Shown piece after piece: positions 47,331 through 59,382 of a DNA stretch of 64,000 nucleotides. Below the pieces are notes generated by a model. It was given only the letters and a program-made list of their open reading frames with translations. It ran no database searches and was not told the DNA's origin. The position numbers were made by a program, and so were the translations under genes. Each line of letters begins with the position of its first letter. Positions within the stretch are counted from its first letter, which is position 1. The stretch lies in NCBI GenBank assembly GCA_047967505.1, contig CM106539.1; one strand, 5' to 3'. Source of the DNA: Dipteris shenzhenensis (taxonomy: Eukaryota; Polypodiophyta; Polypodiopsida; Gleicheniales).

Positions 47331-48535
47331 TAACTAAACATGCCAAGGTTTGAATTTTGATTGTCTAGATGGTGTGACATGGATAACAATTGTGCGCCAG
47401 CTTTGAAGTCTGGCTTCCACAACATGGATGAATAGTTCTAACTTTTGTCTTGTTGTGATGGTGCCAGGTGAGTTGGCACACCTCTCCATCGAATTTGCAA
47501 GTAGAGTCTTGGGCATGGTATTGCGGAAAAGGATGTTGGCAACCTTGAAGGATACACTTGGGAGACTTATGATGAGAGATATAGTACTCTCGATCCTATC
47601 ATGCACACTTACAGAAATATATATGTTAGCAATGAAAGCTAAAAATTGAACTACCTTGTAACTTGTTGGATTTAGAAACTATGTTATGGTTTTTACCATT
47701 GGGGAAATTGATAAGGATTATTCTCTTAGATTCTCGATTAGAGATGCAGCTAGAATTTATTCTCTTGGACTCTCGATTAGAAATGTAGCTAGAGTAATTA
47801 GATAGAATTCTTCTTGCTCAGTGATTCTCTTTACTGCACCCTTAAGCATTAGCATAAATGTAAATATAGTCATGATGAAACAATGGTTATCATGGGCCTT
47901 TTAAAGCTATGACTAAGAATGTTGAGTAGTGGAGATTTAGATTCATTGAAATAGTAGGTAGTGTAGACACACGCGCGTGTGCGTGCACGCACACACACAC
48001 ACACACACACACATTTCTTATACTTATACAAACACACACACATACATACACTTTTCATATATCGTACATGCATGCACTCATGATTGCTAAATTCTCACGT
48101 ACTTTGGGTGAATCCTCCAAAATCTCAATCCAATCATAACCATTGGGTTTAAATTAGATTTAATTGAATATAACACACATTTTGACTTTTTACTATACAC
48201 TTATATTTAATTAATTTTTCTATTGACAAGAAAAAACCCCCCATACTTGAATTATATATATAGATTTTTCTCCCCTTTCACCTCCACATTAAATTAATAT
48301 TAACTTTTTTATAACTATCTATTGACTTTTATTGACCCTCCCTCTTAATTATTTATTCATACTTTTTGTAATGATCTTATAAACCTTTCCCTTCTGTTGC
48401 TATGCACATTGTCCTACCTATTGGCACTCCTTTTGTACACAATTTTTCCCACTATCCCCACTTCCCATGCAAACTTCACCACCTTATTTCTTAGACAAAC
48501 CTCAAAGAAGCTCATCCTTTAAAGGGGTCCACAGC
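47331..48535. other. AT-rich non-coding stretch with a CA microsatellite
   Basis: Holds a CG/CA dinucleotide run at 47968-48045 and no convincing gene. The 73-codon plus-strand frame at 47428-47649 has no recognised motif. Confidence 0.5.
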
Positions 48536-49047
48536 TTTTGTCCTCTCCCACGTAATGCTGTTGGTTCCCTGTCTAGCCATTGCAAGCATGTTCGTTTGGT
48601 TGCTCCTTCTCCTCTCCCTTAGGTGTTGCCTTCTCGCAAGAATTTCATGTTTTTTTCGTTGTGACTTTATTCATTCCCGACCTTCATACATTGGTGTTAC
48701 TATCGATTTTGTCCTCTCCCACACAATGCTGTTGGCTCCCTGTCTAGCCATTGCATGCATATTTGCTTGGTTGCTCCTTCTCCTCTCCCTTAGGTGTTGC
48801 CTTCTCGCAAGAGTTTCAGGTTTTTTTCATTGTGACTTTATTCATTCCCGCCCTTCATACATTGGTGTTACTATCGATTTTGTCCTCTCCCACGCAATGC
48901 TGTTGGCTCCTTGTCTAGCCATTGCATGCATATTCGCTTGGTTGCTCCTTCTCCTCTCCCTTAGGTGTTGCCTTCTCGCAAGAGTTTCACGTTCTTTCGT
49001 TGTGACTTTATTCATTCCCGCCCTTCATACATTGGTGTTACTATCGA
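48536..49047 (+). repeat. Three tandem copies of a 171-bp unit
   Basis: Copies start at 48536, 48707 and 48878 with TTTTGTCCTCTCCCACRYAATGC. The unit is 57 codons long, so an open frame can pass through all copies. Confidence 0.92.
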
Positions 49048-49085
49048 TTTCCTCCTACAGGTTCTTAGGAGCTAACTCATGGTGA
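48555..49085 (+). CDS. Hypothetical 176-codon frame of three 57-residue hydrophobic repeats
   Basis: The frame crosses all three 171-bp repeats. Each unit has a strongly hydrophobic stretch (AWLLLLLSLRCCLLAR) that could form a membrane helix, followed by a Cys/His-containing stretch and SRPSYIGVTIDF. I recognise no family. The shown frame has an ATG at 48555 (ATGCTG), but nothing else supports transcription. The openness may simply reflect a pyrimidine-rich repeat with few stops. Treat as a weak candidate. Confidence 0.2.
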   Translation: MLLVPCLAIASMFVWLLLLLSLRCCLLARISCFFRCDFIHSRPSYIGVTIDFVLSHTMLLAPCLAIACIFAWLLLLLSLRCCLLARVSGFFHCDFIHSRPSYIGVTIDFVLSHAMLLAPCLAIACIFAWLLLLLSLRCCLLARVSRSFVVTLFIPALHTLVLLSISSYRFLGANSW

Positions 49086-50192
49086 CTTCTCTCGGCCCAT
49101 TTTTTATGCCTACAGTCTCTTTTTACAACCCGGTACATTAGCTACTCTTGACTCTACGTAGTTTAGCCACGACTCAACATCTTCTTCATTGTGACTCCTT
49201 GACACCTTTTGCAGCTCCATCTCTTTATTCACTCACATTCATGCTTCGTGATGGAGCTGGTGCTTACCTTGGATCATCTTTTGATTTTGCCAACCCTTCT
49301 TAGTTACTCGTTTGTCGCTCAGAATTTTCACCATATGTGAGAGTTGTTGTGAGGGCTTGGTTTTTGATCGAGACTTGTCTGTAAGGTCTTGGAGAGTCTG
49401 GAGCAGTGCATATCTTTTGTTAGAAAATTGTTGAGAGTCCTTTTGAGGGTTTTCTCTTCTATGAGTTTAAAGGAGACTTTGTGGCTGTTGCCATGGATTC
49501 CTTGAAGAAAAGGAAGATAGTGGAAGGTTCTATCATGTGGGTGATAGTCTAATCATGTGGCTGCATGAGAAGGTTTTTAATGCACATGAAAGTTCATAAT
49601 AGAAAAGGCAACCATTCCATCTTGTAAAGGAATTAATCCAATCATATACCCCTATAATCTATCCTATCCTCTTTTATACCATTTCTTTTTCCTAACCACA
49701 CACTAAAATATACTCTACAACATAGTCAAAGTCCAGATAATCAAACGTAGAGCCTATAGGAAAGTGATATAACCTCAGTGCCTAGTTTCATCCATAGTTA
49801 ACAATAATCCTAAAACAAACTAAACTCTGTGTGTGTGTGTGTTTATGTCCATGTATTAGAGACAATAAATAATCCTAAAAAGTGTTCTTATAAATGTTTA
49901 TGCATGTGTGCATGTGTGTGTTACAATATTGTCTATGTGTGTGTGTGTTGAAGCATTAATATACACAAAAAGACGACCCCCGTGGAGCAATGATCGAGGC
50001 CACAAATGTAGAACCACTGAGTTGGCACTTCTTCTTGATAAGATTCCAACACATGCAATAAATTTAAAAAATACCTAGCACAATCATAAAATAATGCATT
50101 AATATTAAGAGATATATCGCTCACGAATTCAGCTCATCACCAATAATGCACTAATATTAAGCTCACAAATCTAGCTCACCAACTCAATCACC
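49086..50192. other. Non-coding stretch with GT runs
   Basis: No gene recognised. Short GT runs at 49826-49842 and 49910-49950. Confidence 0.5.
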
Positions 50193-50199
50193 TCTCTCT

Positions 50200-50243
<44 letters not shown>

Positions 50244-50262
50244 TGTGTGTGTGTGTGTGTGC
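50193..50262. repeat. CT then GT microsatellite
   Basis: CT run of about 45 bp followed by a GT run of about 20 bp. Confidence 0.95.
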
Positions 50263-50585
50263 ATGTAGAAAAAGGTGGCAAAGTTTAATCTATGAACAAC
50301 AACTTTTTTAATTACCTCAGGCAAAAAGGACATGGGCCTCCTACTCACGCATACCATCTTTGTTGCAGGTTATAGACAAAGACCCAACATAACTAAGGAC
50401 TTCTACACAGCTAACATAAACAAGCGTCTTACACCTGGCTTTTCTACAAACTCCCTTGCATAGTAACGAGATTTCTTGACAATTGCATGGTGATATTAGA
50501 CAAGATAGACTCGGAGTTTTCGTTCACTATGATAAGAATCATGGGTATGGAAAAATGCATTTTGTAGGCAGTTCTTTTATTCCTC

Positions 50586-53500
50586 TACATTTACTTTATT
50601 TTCCCCCCCTTCCCCCCCCTCCCCCCTTCCCCCCTTTTTTATCATTAATGTTCCCCTTAACATTTTCCCTTAACTTCTATCCTTTATTTCCCTTAATTTT
50701 TTTTATCATTAATGTTCCCCTTAACATTTTCCCTTAACTTCTATCCTTTATTTCCCTTAATTTTTTGCCTTTTCTACTCCCCTCATCCCCCTTTTAAAAT
50801 TTATTAATTTAACATTTTCTTTTTTCTCCTAATTTTCTTGTATCCATTCTCCCTAATTTTACTTTTTATTAATTCTTTGTTAATTTACACTTACTCTCCC
50901 ATTTCCCCCCTTTTTCTATTAGTTCCACTATTTTAATATCTAAATCTAAAGTTAAATTAAACTCCTAAAGTTTTCCCTTAATTTATCTCTTTCAAGCCCT
51001 TAAACCCAAAACAACCCCCCTTCTTCCCCCCCCCCCCCCCCTTTTTTTTTAATCTTCCTAACTTCCAACCTCTCTAACACTCCCTACTTTTCCCATTTTT
51101 TCATTTTATTACCCTCACTTTGTCCTAATTTTTATTTTCCTTTTTTATTCTACTCAATTTTCTAACCCCCCCGCCCCCCACACTCCCCTCTTCGTGCTCT
51201 AAACCCTCCTCCTCGACCCCCCAACTGACCCTTTGGTATAATTTCTATCATTCTATACTTTGATTTAAAACCATCTAAGTGTATCTAAATTATTTAATTC
51301 TTACCTATCCTATGGGTAACACAGACCCCCTCCCTGCACCTTTTACCCACCCACCTACATGCTTTTTTATGCTCCTAGCCAACCCGCCTCCCTAAACTAT
51401 CTACATCCACCTTTGATCCTAATCTATCTTAGGCCACAACCCCCTATCCTACCCTATAAAAATAAAGTAAAAGTTTGCACCACCATACAACTGCGTATGC
51501 GCTCCCTACTTCCCTTTACACACATACACTGCGCTGCATTCGACTTACTCTACGGTGACCGGTCTACTACCTCTTCTCCCACAGGTCTCCTTCTTTCCTT
51601 CTCTCAATTTATCATACCCCCCTCCTTCATTTATTATTCACCTCCCTCTTTCATCTTTTAATCCCACCCGCCCCCCTTCTTTGTTTATCATACCCCCCTC
51701 CTTCTTCATTTATTACAATCCCCCCCCCCCCCCCTTCTCTCAATATATATACGTATATATAATCCTCTCCCCTTTTATTTCTTTTCCCCCCCCCTTTTTT
51801 TAAAGCTCTTTTCATTAAATCTTTCACCTCTAACCTTTGCCTCTCCTTTCTTGGGTAGTTAATTGACCCTTCCCCCTCTTTCTTTTAATTATTTTCCTCT
51901 ACTCATACTTTATATTATTTTTTTATCAAACCCCATAGTTCCAAAGTACAATTAACCTTTTTTCTTTAATTTTTTCCTTGCCTCCTTACCCTTAAAATTC
52001 TTCTTTCTTTGGCTTTAACTATATTAATCCTAACTTGTCTCTCTTTGTTCCATTGTCCCCCTCCCAATTTTTTTAGTCTTTTCAATAAAGGTCCTTAACC
52101 CTTTTTTCTTTCCCTCCCTCAATTTTTTCTACTAAACTCCCCTCTAATTTATTTATAATACCTATACCTATCTTCCAATTTCTCATTATCTCTCTATTTC
52201 CCTTCACCCAACCCCCACACTATTTCTTTATGCTTTAAAATTCTCTTTTCAAAAACTTCTCCCCCTTCCTTTCTTTTTTAAAAAACTCCTTACAAAGGAC
52301 CCCCGGTCTTTCCCACCTATCACACTTTCACCTAACCCCTCCATTTCATCATACGTCCTCTTATTTTTATCTAAAGGACTTCTGCCAACATTTTTCTCAT
52401 ATCTTTAATTTTGTTCATAAGACTTAAATTGCTCTTCAGTATGCAAAATTCCTCATCATAACACTACTTATTCACTCATATTTTTACAACTTGCTTTGTA
52501 AGTCTGTTGTTATGTGGTTATTTTTATTGTGACTCCAATAACAAGGGAGGGGACACCTATCTTCCCAACTAACCTTTAACTGGTTCTTACCACATTTTTT
52601 TTGTTGGATGGTGGCACATAGGCAGACTTCCCTCTTCAATAAAAGTGATGCTACCAATGACTTATCAAAGCTCTACTCCTCAAGCTGCTCCCTTTTTTTG
52701 GATATTTATTGCAAAGTTTATCTATTAAACATTTCTCTTTCCTTCTCCAAATTTGTCTACTCTTCACTATGGAAAGGGGTGTTGTAAATGTCTACTACAC
52801 ACACATGCTTTCCCCTGCAACTTTGGTCAATTGCACATAGGACCTTTAAGTCATCAAGGCCATTTTTTGGCTTTTTGACTCCGTGATCTAACTTGGTTTT
52901 CCTCTTTTTTTTTTAAACGTTCTTCTAATCCTTTTCTTGGCCTTGTAAAAATATTCACGGGACGTCACAATCCAATCCATATCTCTCAACAACCCACTCT
53001 GACTCTCACTCCCGCCTCCCAAACAATACATTTAAGTCATCATGACCTTTGCCTTTTTGACTCCTTTCATTGCTCTTATGAGCAATATTATTTTTATTTC
53101 ACTTACCTTCTAAAATTTCACCTTTTTAAGGACTCTTCAAACCTGAACAATTGATAGAATTGCCCACCTTCCTCTCCTTGCTTGATCTTGCTACTGCTAA
53201 GGCCTCAACTTATTCTATTTGCTTTCACACTACTAAGTTCTAACCTACCTAACTCAAGCACATATTTTCCATCCCTTAAATTTTGCACCTCTCAATGCTT
53301 CTTAACCTCTTCGGGTAGACAGTAGGTCATCACACTAGGTGATGACCTACTGTCTCACCTAGTGTGGTGTATCCTACTGGGGCAAAGGTGGGTACACACA
53401 CACACACACTTCCTATTCATTTTTCCTTTACATTTACTTTATTTTCCCCCCCTTCCCCCCTTTTTTATCATTAATGTTCCCCTTAACATTTTCCCTTAAG

Positions 53501-53670
53501 TTCTATCCTTTATTTCCTTTAATTTTTTGCCTTTTCTACTCCCCTCATCCCCTTTTTAAAAATTATTAAAAATTTTTCTTTTTTCTCCTAATTTTCTTGT
53601 ATCCATTCTCCCTAATTTTCCTTTTTATTAATTCTTTTTTAATTCACACTTACTCTCCCATTTCCCCCCT
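50586..53670. repeat. 3-kb pyrimidine-rich tract bounded by direct repeats
   Basis: The plus strand is overwhelmingly C and T, with C homopolymers of up to about 16 bases (for example near 51025-51040 and 51720-51734) and few genes possible. A segment starting TACATTTACTTTATTTTCC at 50586-50911 is repeated at 53429-53670. The first copy holds a further 64-bp tandem pair (ATCATTAATGTTCCCC at 50641 and 50705). No reading frame is credible. It may be an expanded low-complexity tract or the interior of an unrecognised element. Confidence 0.8.
53317..53366. repeat. Two overlapping, mutually exclusive perfect inverted repeats
   Basis: AGACAGTAGGTCATCAC (53317-53333) pairs perfectly with 53339-53355. 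CACACTAGGTGA (53331-53342) pairs perfectly with 53355-53366. The arms overlap, so only one hairpin can form at a time. Confidence 0.9.
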
Positions 53671-53769
53671 AAATGAAAGGTTAATGTATGCATTTTTCCA
53701 TGGAAGTATATTTCCAGGCTAAGGAATGCCTGAAGACAGATGCTTTGTGTTTAAAATGTCAACAAAGGG

Positions 53770-55460
53770 TCCTGCTTCAGGTGTAGATTAGTTGAATCCA
53801 ATGCGAAGGGATGGAAGTGGAGACCTAAAATGGTCATGGATCCAATTTGACCACATGCATAGAGTTTTGCAATGGAACACAGTGGCTTGTCATGTGTATG
53901 ATCCTAGGTAATTCTTGTCCACATTGTTCACGTCTGATAAGATAAACTTGGAACAATAATTTTCTTTCAGATCATGATTCCTTTCTTTCTTCCTATACTG
54001 CAGTGTTCAGGAACTCATGACAATTGCAACATGTGAGATGAAAGAAGAAGATGAAACAAGCCAAGTCGATATGCTGAATAATACAATAAGACAATGTGGA
54101 TTTGACAAAGCAAATTTCTATGGGTTCATGGCAGATGAAGCACAGGAAAATTGGATAGCCGTTAGAACAGTTTACAATGGGGGTCCTGAGAATGTAACGG
54201 ATGGTCGAGAAAGGTCGTGTCTTTTTCACTAAGCCCAAAGTTTGCAACAACACACCAGGAAACACATCAAGAAAGAATTATATGATGAGCATCTATTAAT
54301 GTGCGAGCAGTGGAGAAAATGTAAAGGACCGATGCACTTGTCGAAAGTTGTAGGATAAGGAATTAGTAGAGAGTGACAGGCGTGGCAAAACAAGAGAAAA
54401 ATATAGCATCCCTAGATAGTTGGTTGAGTTGGTGGGAGCTCAAAATAGCACATTGGGGAAATCTAATGTCCAGTGTAAGAAGGGGATTTGGATTACATTA
54501 TTCTCATTCTTTGTTTTATTGTCATCAATACAATACTTATTTGTTGAGAAAATGTGCATGCAGGTGCAAAAAAGTCCACTTGAGCTTGCTTGCACTCCAA
54601 AGACAAATCTTGCTGAGAGTATGCATGGTAGTTGGCTTGCAGATGAGGGATACAAGTCAAAAATCAACTTGTATGATGCATGTGATGCAGAGTGCAAAAC
54701 AACATGCATATATAAATGGTAAGCATGTGGGAGAAGGTGGAAGCATTGATAAGTAGAGCCAAGGATAGGGACACACCTACACCGCCATAAGTGAGTCATA
54801 TTGTTCACAATGTGGTGGCCAGGACTCCTGTGTATAAAGACACCACTAAAATTCATGGAGATAGAGAGACAGTTCAAAGAAAGAGGCATTCCACAGATAA
54901 TGTTGATGTTCCAAAACATAGCTCACACTGGCCCGGTTTTGTGATGGAAAATTGGGATAGAAAGCAAAGGGGACAACCCAGGAAATTAATATTTAATTCT
55001 GGCATTTGTCAAGAAACTGAATTTCCTAATTGTACAGAACAATACATGCAAGAAGAACCTGTGCACAAGACTCTTTGGGCTATCTATAGAACTCCAAAAA
55101 ACTCAAAGGTAAAGTGCCTTGGTTGGACAGAGGGTAATATTAAGTGCAATCGATGCATTCAAGGTTCTACCATTGCTGCAGTGGCCCCTTCATTCTACTC
55201 AGAGAGAATACATCCAGGGCTAGGGGGTTAGAAGGCTCAAATGATGCGGTTTTGCAATGACGACATCACTCACACTTGGCATCCTAATCGCAACATCACA
55301 CATGTCCCTGAGCTTCCAAGGATCTGGACTGTGGAGGAGGGTACAAATATTTCTGAAGAAGAGGCTAAGAAGCTTATGGCAAGGGGCTTTATTCTGAAAG
55401 GAAGAGACCAAGATGTGGGTTCTCGGAGTGCTACAAGAGAAGCAAATCCATAGTCTGAAG
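53770..55460 (+). pseudogene. MULE-like DDE transposase remnant with an intron
   Basis: Exon 1 ends with LQWNTVACHVYDPR at 53907. A 96-bp GT..AG intron (53908-54003) leads to VQELMTIATCEMKEEDE. Downstream, FYGFMADEAQENW, GRERSCLFH, then NLAESMHGSWLADEG (about 54597-54650) appear with several frame breaks. MULE-type transposases have catalytic Asp, Asp and Glu with a CxxH box between them; here Asp in FMADE, CLFH and Glu in NLAES fit. Further conserved-looking pieces (KCLGWTEGNIKCNRC at about 55111; VEEGTNISEEEAKKLM at about 55333) are unassigned. No terminal inverted repeats found. The family name is a recollection of motif style, so moderately sure. Confidence 0.55.
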
Positions 55461-56681
55461 TATAGTTCTAAAATCCAATTGAAGTGGTAGGAAGGACTTC
55501 ATCCACAAGCTCACAAAGAACACGGTGGAGAGCTTCAATATCAAAAGAGGCTAGCAAAAGGATTGAGAATGCACAGTTTACAATCATTGAGGTGAAAGGT
55601 GAGACAGTAGTGGAACCATTGAACTACATTATCTTTCACATTCTGGCCAAAAGCTCTGCAAATGATGGTATGCAATATGACATCCATGTGAAGGAGCAAC
55701 CTTTTTGCACACGCATTGATTTTCAAAAAAGAGTGATAGGCAAAAAGCCATATTTGGCATGCAAGCACATTTACTTCATTTTCTTGCATGACCTGGGCCT
55801 CTAGACCAAAATGAGAGCATGTTCATGCATCAACCAACAATCTGTGCTGAAGACCTGTCAAGAGCTTTCAGCTATTTTAGAGGGTGAAGGAGAAAGCACA
55901 GTAGGATGAGGTGGTTTTTGTTTTGAGAAAAAAATCGATGGAAACTTTTTTGGTAAGAATTAGAACTTTTGGGTGTCATCACTGTAATGCTCTTGGCCAT
56001 GGAATAGATATATCAACAGTATTCTTACTATGCATGTGGGTCTTAGTTAAATGATTTATTGGATGTATTCTTACTGGGTGCATGTGGGTATAGATATTGA
56101 AAATGAACCCTACCTTCTCTCATTACTGGCCCATCTTTCTGTACTGGTCCCTTCTCTCCCACTATCCCTTAAGCTCCTAATTCCCCGTGCTCTTCACCGC
56201 CCATGACCTTGCATGTCAGGGTGGTAGCATGGCTTCTTGTAATGCCTCCAAGGTTCTCGACAATAAGTACACTCATCCTCCCAGTTGCTTCCTCCCCTTA
56301 CGGTTCTCTGGTATTACTTTTTTGTGCGTGGCTGTTCCCTGGTGCCATGTCTTCCTCTCAGGTCTTCATTGCTCCTAGCACATAGTGTATAGTACGTACG
56401 TTGCCCTTATCTCCCTTTTTTTCATCACTGGACCCTCTTGATGAGTTATGTAGGTAGGATTTCTACCGACTACTTGGCTTCGTATTCCTCTTTTAGCACT
56501 TTTATCTTGTTAGCTTGGCAGTCTCTATCCCTTCTTTACTGTTTTATGTGAGCGTTTCTCGGCGGCTCTAGCTCTCTCTTTTCTAATTCAATGTGTCCCT
56601 TAGTTTTTGCTTGGGAGTAGCTCGGTCTGCTCTCAAGTTCTACATGCTTGAGCTGGCTTCCTCTTTTTCATCTCAGCATGT
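55461..56681. other. Non-coding stretch
   Basis: Only short frames, with a CT-rich part from 56100 to 56660. The reading frame just before 55804 may be a decayed end of the transposase. Nothing else recognised. Confidence 0.45.
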
Positions 56682-59033
56682 GTGTTCCTTGAGATTACTT
56701 ACGTAGTGCTTAATCATGCTCTACAAGTGATGGACAAGGATTCTCATGTACCATCTTCACCTTCATCCACCATAGGATCACATGCTTCACATACTTCCAT
56801 AGCCAAGGACTCTAAGGAGTATAGCCATGAGAAGGACTTAAATGTGGAAAATTTAGATGATGAACTACTTGCAAGGCCGGGACAACAAGCCAAGGGTGTA
56901 GTCCCAAGTCAATCCCCTATAAGTCCACACTTGTACCCACGATGAGATAATTTTTGGTGTGGAGTTTGCATAGGAAATCACCCTACAAATGATTGTCCTC
57001 GTCTGAGGGCACAACAAGCTTTATACTGCGGACATTGTGTCCACTGGGGAAATCACAAAACATCACAGTGTAGATATCCATGAATGATTACTCCCCAACT
57101 ACCTGTTTACAAACCATGACCACAACTTACCTTGCTAGCACCACCAATGCCACAAGGCCAATGTTAAATGATAGTGCAAGGACCAACAGCACAACCCCAA
57201 GGGCAATACCGAACATAGAATCTGCCATTACCACCACCGGCGGTCCTAGGACCTCAACCACCCCCACCACGAATTACACCAATGAATCAAGTCATGGTGG
57301 AGGAGATTCTCAGTGATTGGCCATATCATGAACTACCTGCCAAAGTGGAAGTGGAAGCCATGATGATCGTAGAGGAAGAATACAACCACTCGAGTTACTT
57401 AAGTCACTATGTTCTGCATGATGACCAATATATTCCGGTCTATCAAACAATACCCATTAGCCCTAGGAAAAGGGACATGAACATGACCCAATAGAGACTA
57501 CCCATATATGTTATCAGTGTCGTGAAGCACACAAGGCAAGTAAATGTCCTTACAGACTTGGAGCAGGAAAACCAGTGGTATGCTATGGTTAACAAGGGCC
57601 ACATTATTATAAGGACTACCCACATTGGCATGTCACCCAAGACACCACTGCTCTAATTGCCCCAAATGCATGCTTGTGTAGTGGGTGTGGTGTTTATCAC
57701 CTATACAAGGATTGATCCATGAGGAGATCAGTTGTGCCGGCATCTCAACCAAAGAACACAAATCTATGGCTAGGATACCCGATAGAAACTTTGAGCTAGT
57801 AGCACCACCCCCTAAAGAATCATTTGATAGACCAATAGTGCCTATCAATCAATTAGGGTAGTACTTCAAAAGCGATGACACAAATCCAGTAATTCCTATC
57901 TGCTTCTGGAAACAAATAGTTACGACTATCTTGGATGGCAGAGCCGGGCTTAACACTGTTGGGAATGATGGGGAAGGTCAACACTGAAAGAATGCTCACT
58001 AAAGTGAAATTGGTAGATGGAGCCACTACGAGACCCTTGGGGGTGATAGAAAAACTTAAGATCAAAATTTTTGGACTCTTGTATGAGGTCGGATTTTTGG
58101 TAATGGATTTTCCACGAGAGTCAACTTCTTACGATATCCTACTAGGAAGACCATTCATGAAAATGGCAAGACTTGTGCATGATTGGAGAGCCAACAACAT
58201 TTAATTCCGCAAGGATAGTCAAGTGATGCGAATTGATATAGACACTTGGAAAACCCATCCCCTAAGTGGGAATCTATTTGCTGCTGCTGAGTCAGACATT
58301 AGTGCTAGAACTGTTCCAGTCAACACCTTTGAGGCGATAAATGAGAAAATTGAAGGAGGAGACCAAGAGAGAATGTGGTATGCACCACTCCTTGAACCTG
58401 AGTTTTCATAAAATTGGATGTATTATCTTGCAACCATAGATATTCCTGAAAAACGTGGAACTCAGACAGTAACTAAAAAGCCCAAAACACCTCCCGAGAA
58501 TTTTGTGCCGTAATAAAGCAAAAGAGGCAAGAAGGTGTGGTGAATGTTAAATCTGACCTACATTGTTTTAATGTATGTACATGCCACGACGGTTGATCGT
58601 GAATTTTCTCCTAATTGGGGTAGACGGATGAGCCAGATGACTGTGCCAGTAGGTTCTATACATGCTGAGGAAACAACGGCTCCCAAGAAATCACCTCCAT
58701 CCAAGGATGAGAAGGAAATAGCATGTGAGAGGCGGGTTTCTAAGTTTAAAACTAAGCCTCCAAAAAAGCCAATTGATACCTAATCGGATGATGAAGATGA
58801 TGATGAGGATCTAAGGCAAATACCCCCTCATTCTAAAGCTTACAAAGTAGAAGATCACAAGGTCTTCTTTAAGCAGTCCAAAAGGACATCTGAAGAGGGT
58901 ACTAGTTATGGCTATGAAGGGCTGGAAAAGGTGGAGGAATTCAACCTAGCTACTGAAGGAGAAGATCCAAAACAGTACATATCACGACGGCAGATGATCT
59001 TACTCCTCGGGAAGAAGCTGAGTTGATTGGCCA
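56682..59033 (+). pseudogene. OTA-type Ty3/gypsy element copy 3: zinc-knuckle gag, protease and RT linker
   Basis: Gag C-terminal part with five knuckle-like units: CGVCIGNHPTNDC (56958), CGHCVHWGNHKTSQC (57027), CYQCREAHKASKC (57509), a decayed CYG..GPHYYKDY (about 57580) and CSGCGVYHLYKD ending in a stop (about 57675). Protease: ILDGRAGLNTV then LVDGATT (57925-58020) and SYDILLGRPFM (58127-58160). Next come the WYAPLLEPEFS and YLATIDI blocks, an acidic stretch, NLATEGEDPK, YIS and, after a frameshift, DDLTPREEAELIG, the conserved linker preceding RT in Tat/Athila elements. It ends at 59033 against an inverted LTR. Many breaks. No upstream gag core or LTR found. Confidence 0.75.
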
Positions 59034-59364
59034 TACACAAGAGTAAAGGGAAAGAGTGAGCTTGTATTCCTTGCATTAGAGAATGAAGACCAAAGTCAAA
59101 GGACTTGGCTTTTACTTTTTAGGGTTTAGGTCCAACCCTAATCCTTCTACTAGACCTAATTCTCTCTAGTTGAATCCATATGACTCCAAACTGAGATGTG
59201 ATTGCGGCGGCCCTTTCCTAGGAACAATGTTGCAAGGCTCACTACTTTCCCTTCCTTTTCAATTAAATGGATTTTGCTATTTACAAAAGAATCATGCTAC
59301 CCGTAGAGTAGGTCTAAAAGTATGTGGATTATGGTACAAGGGTAAACCATGGATGGGGTTAACA
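59034..59364 (-). repeat. 3' LTR of OTA element copy 4 (minus strand), truncated
   Basis: On the minus strand it starts TGTTAACCCCATCC, like the TGTTAAC starts of the other LTRs. It shares the GACTTTGGTCTTCATTC-type and CTTTACTCTTG words with copies 1 and 2. Only about 330 bp remain. Confidence 0.65.
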
Positions 59365-59382
59365 TGCTCCCCTTCCTTATGT
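59365..59382 (-). promoter_or_regulatory. Polypurine tract of OTA element copy 4
   Basis: Minus strand ACATAAGGAAGGGGAGCA directly before the LTR start, matching the purine tract of copy 1. Confidence 0.7.

Noticed and set aside
48536-49047. CRISPR-like array
   Set aside because: The units are contiguous 171-bp tandem repeats without spacers, and the genome is eukaryotic.
50547-53701. 14-bp inverted ATGGAAAAATGCAT words as terminal inverted repeats of a DNA transposon
   Set aside because: A 14-bp AT-rich match is expected by chance in 64 kb, and no target duplication is seen.
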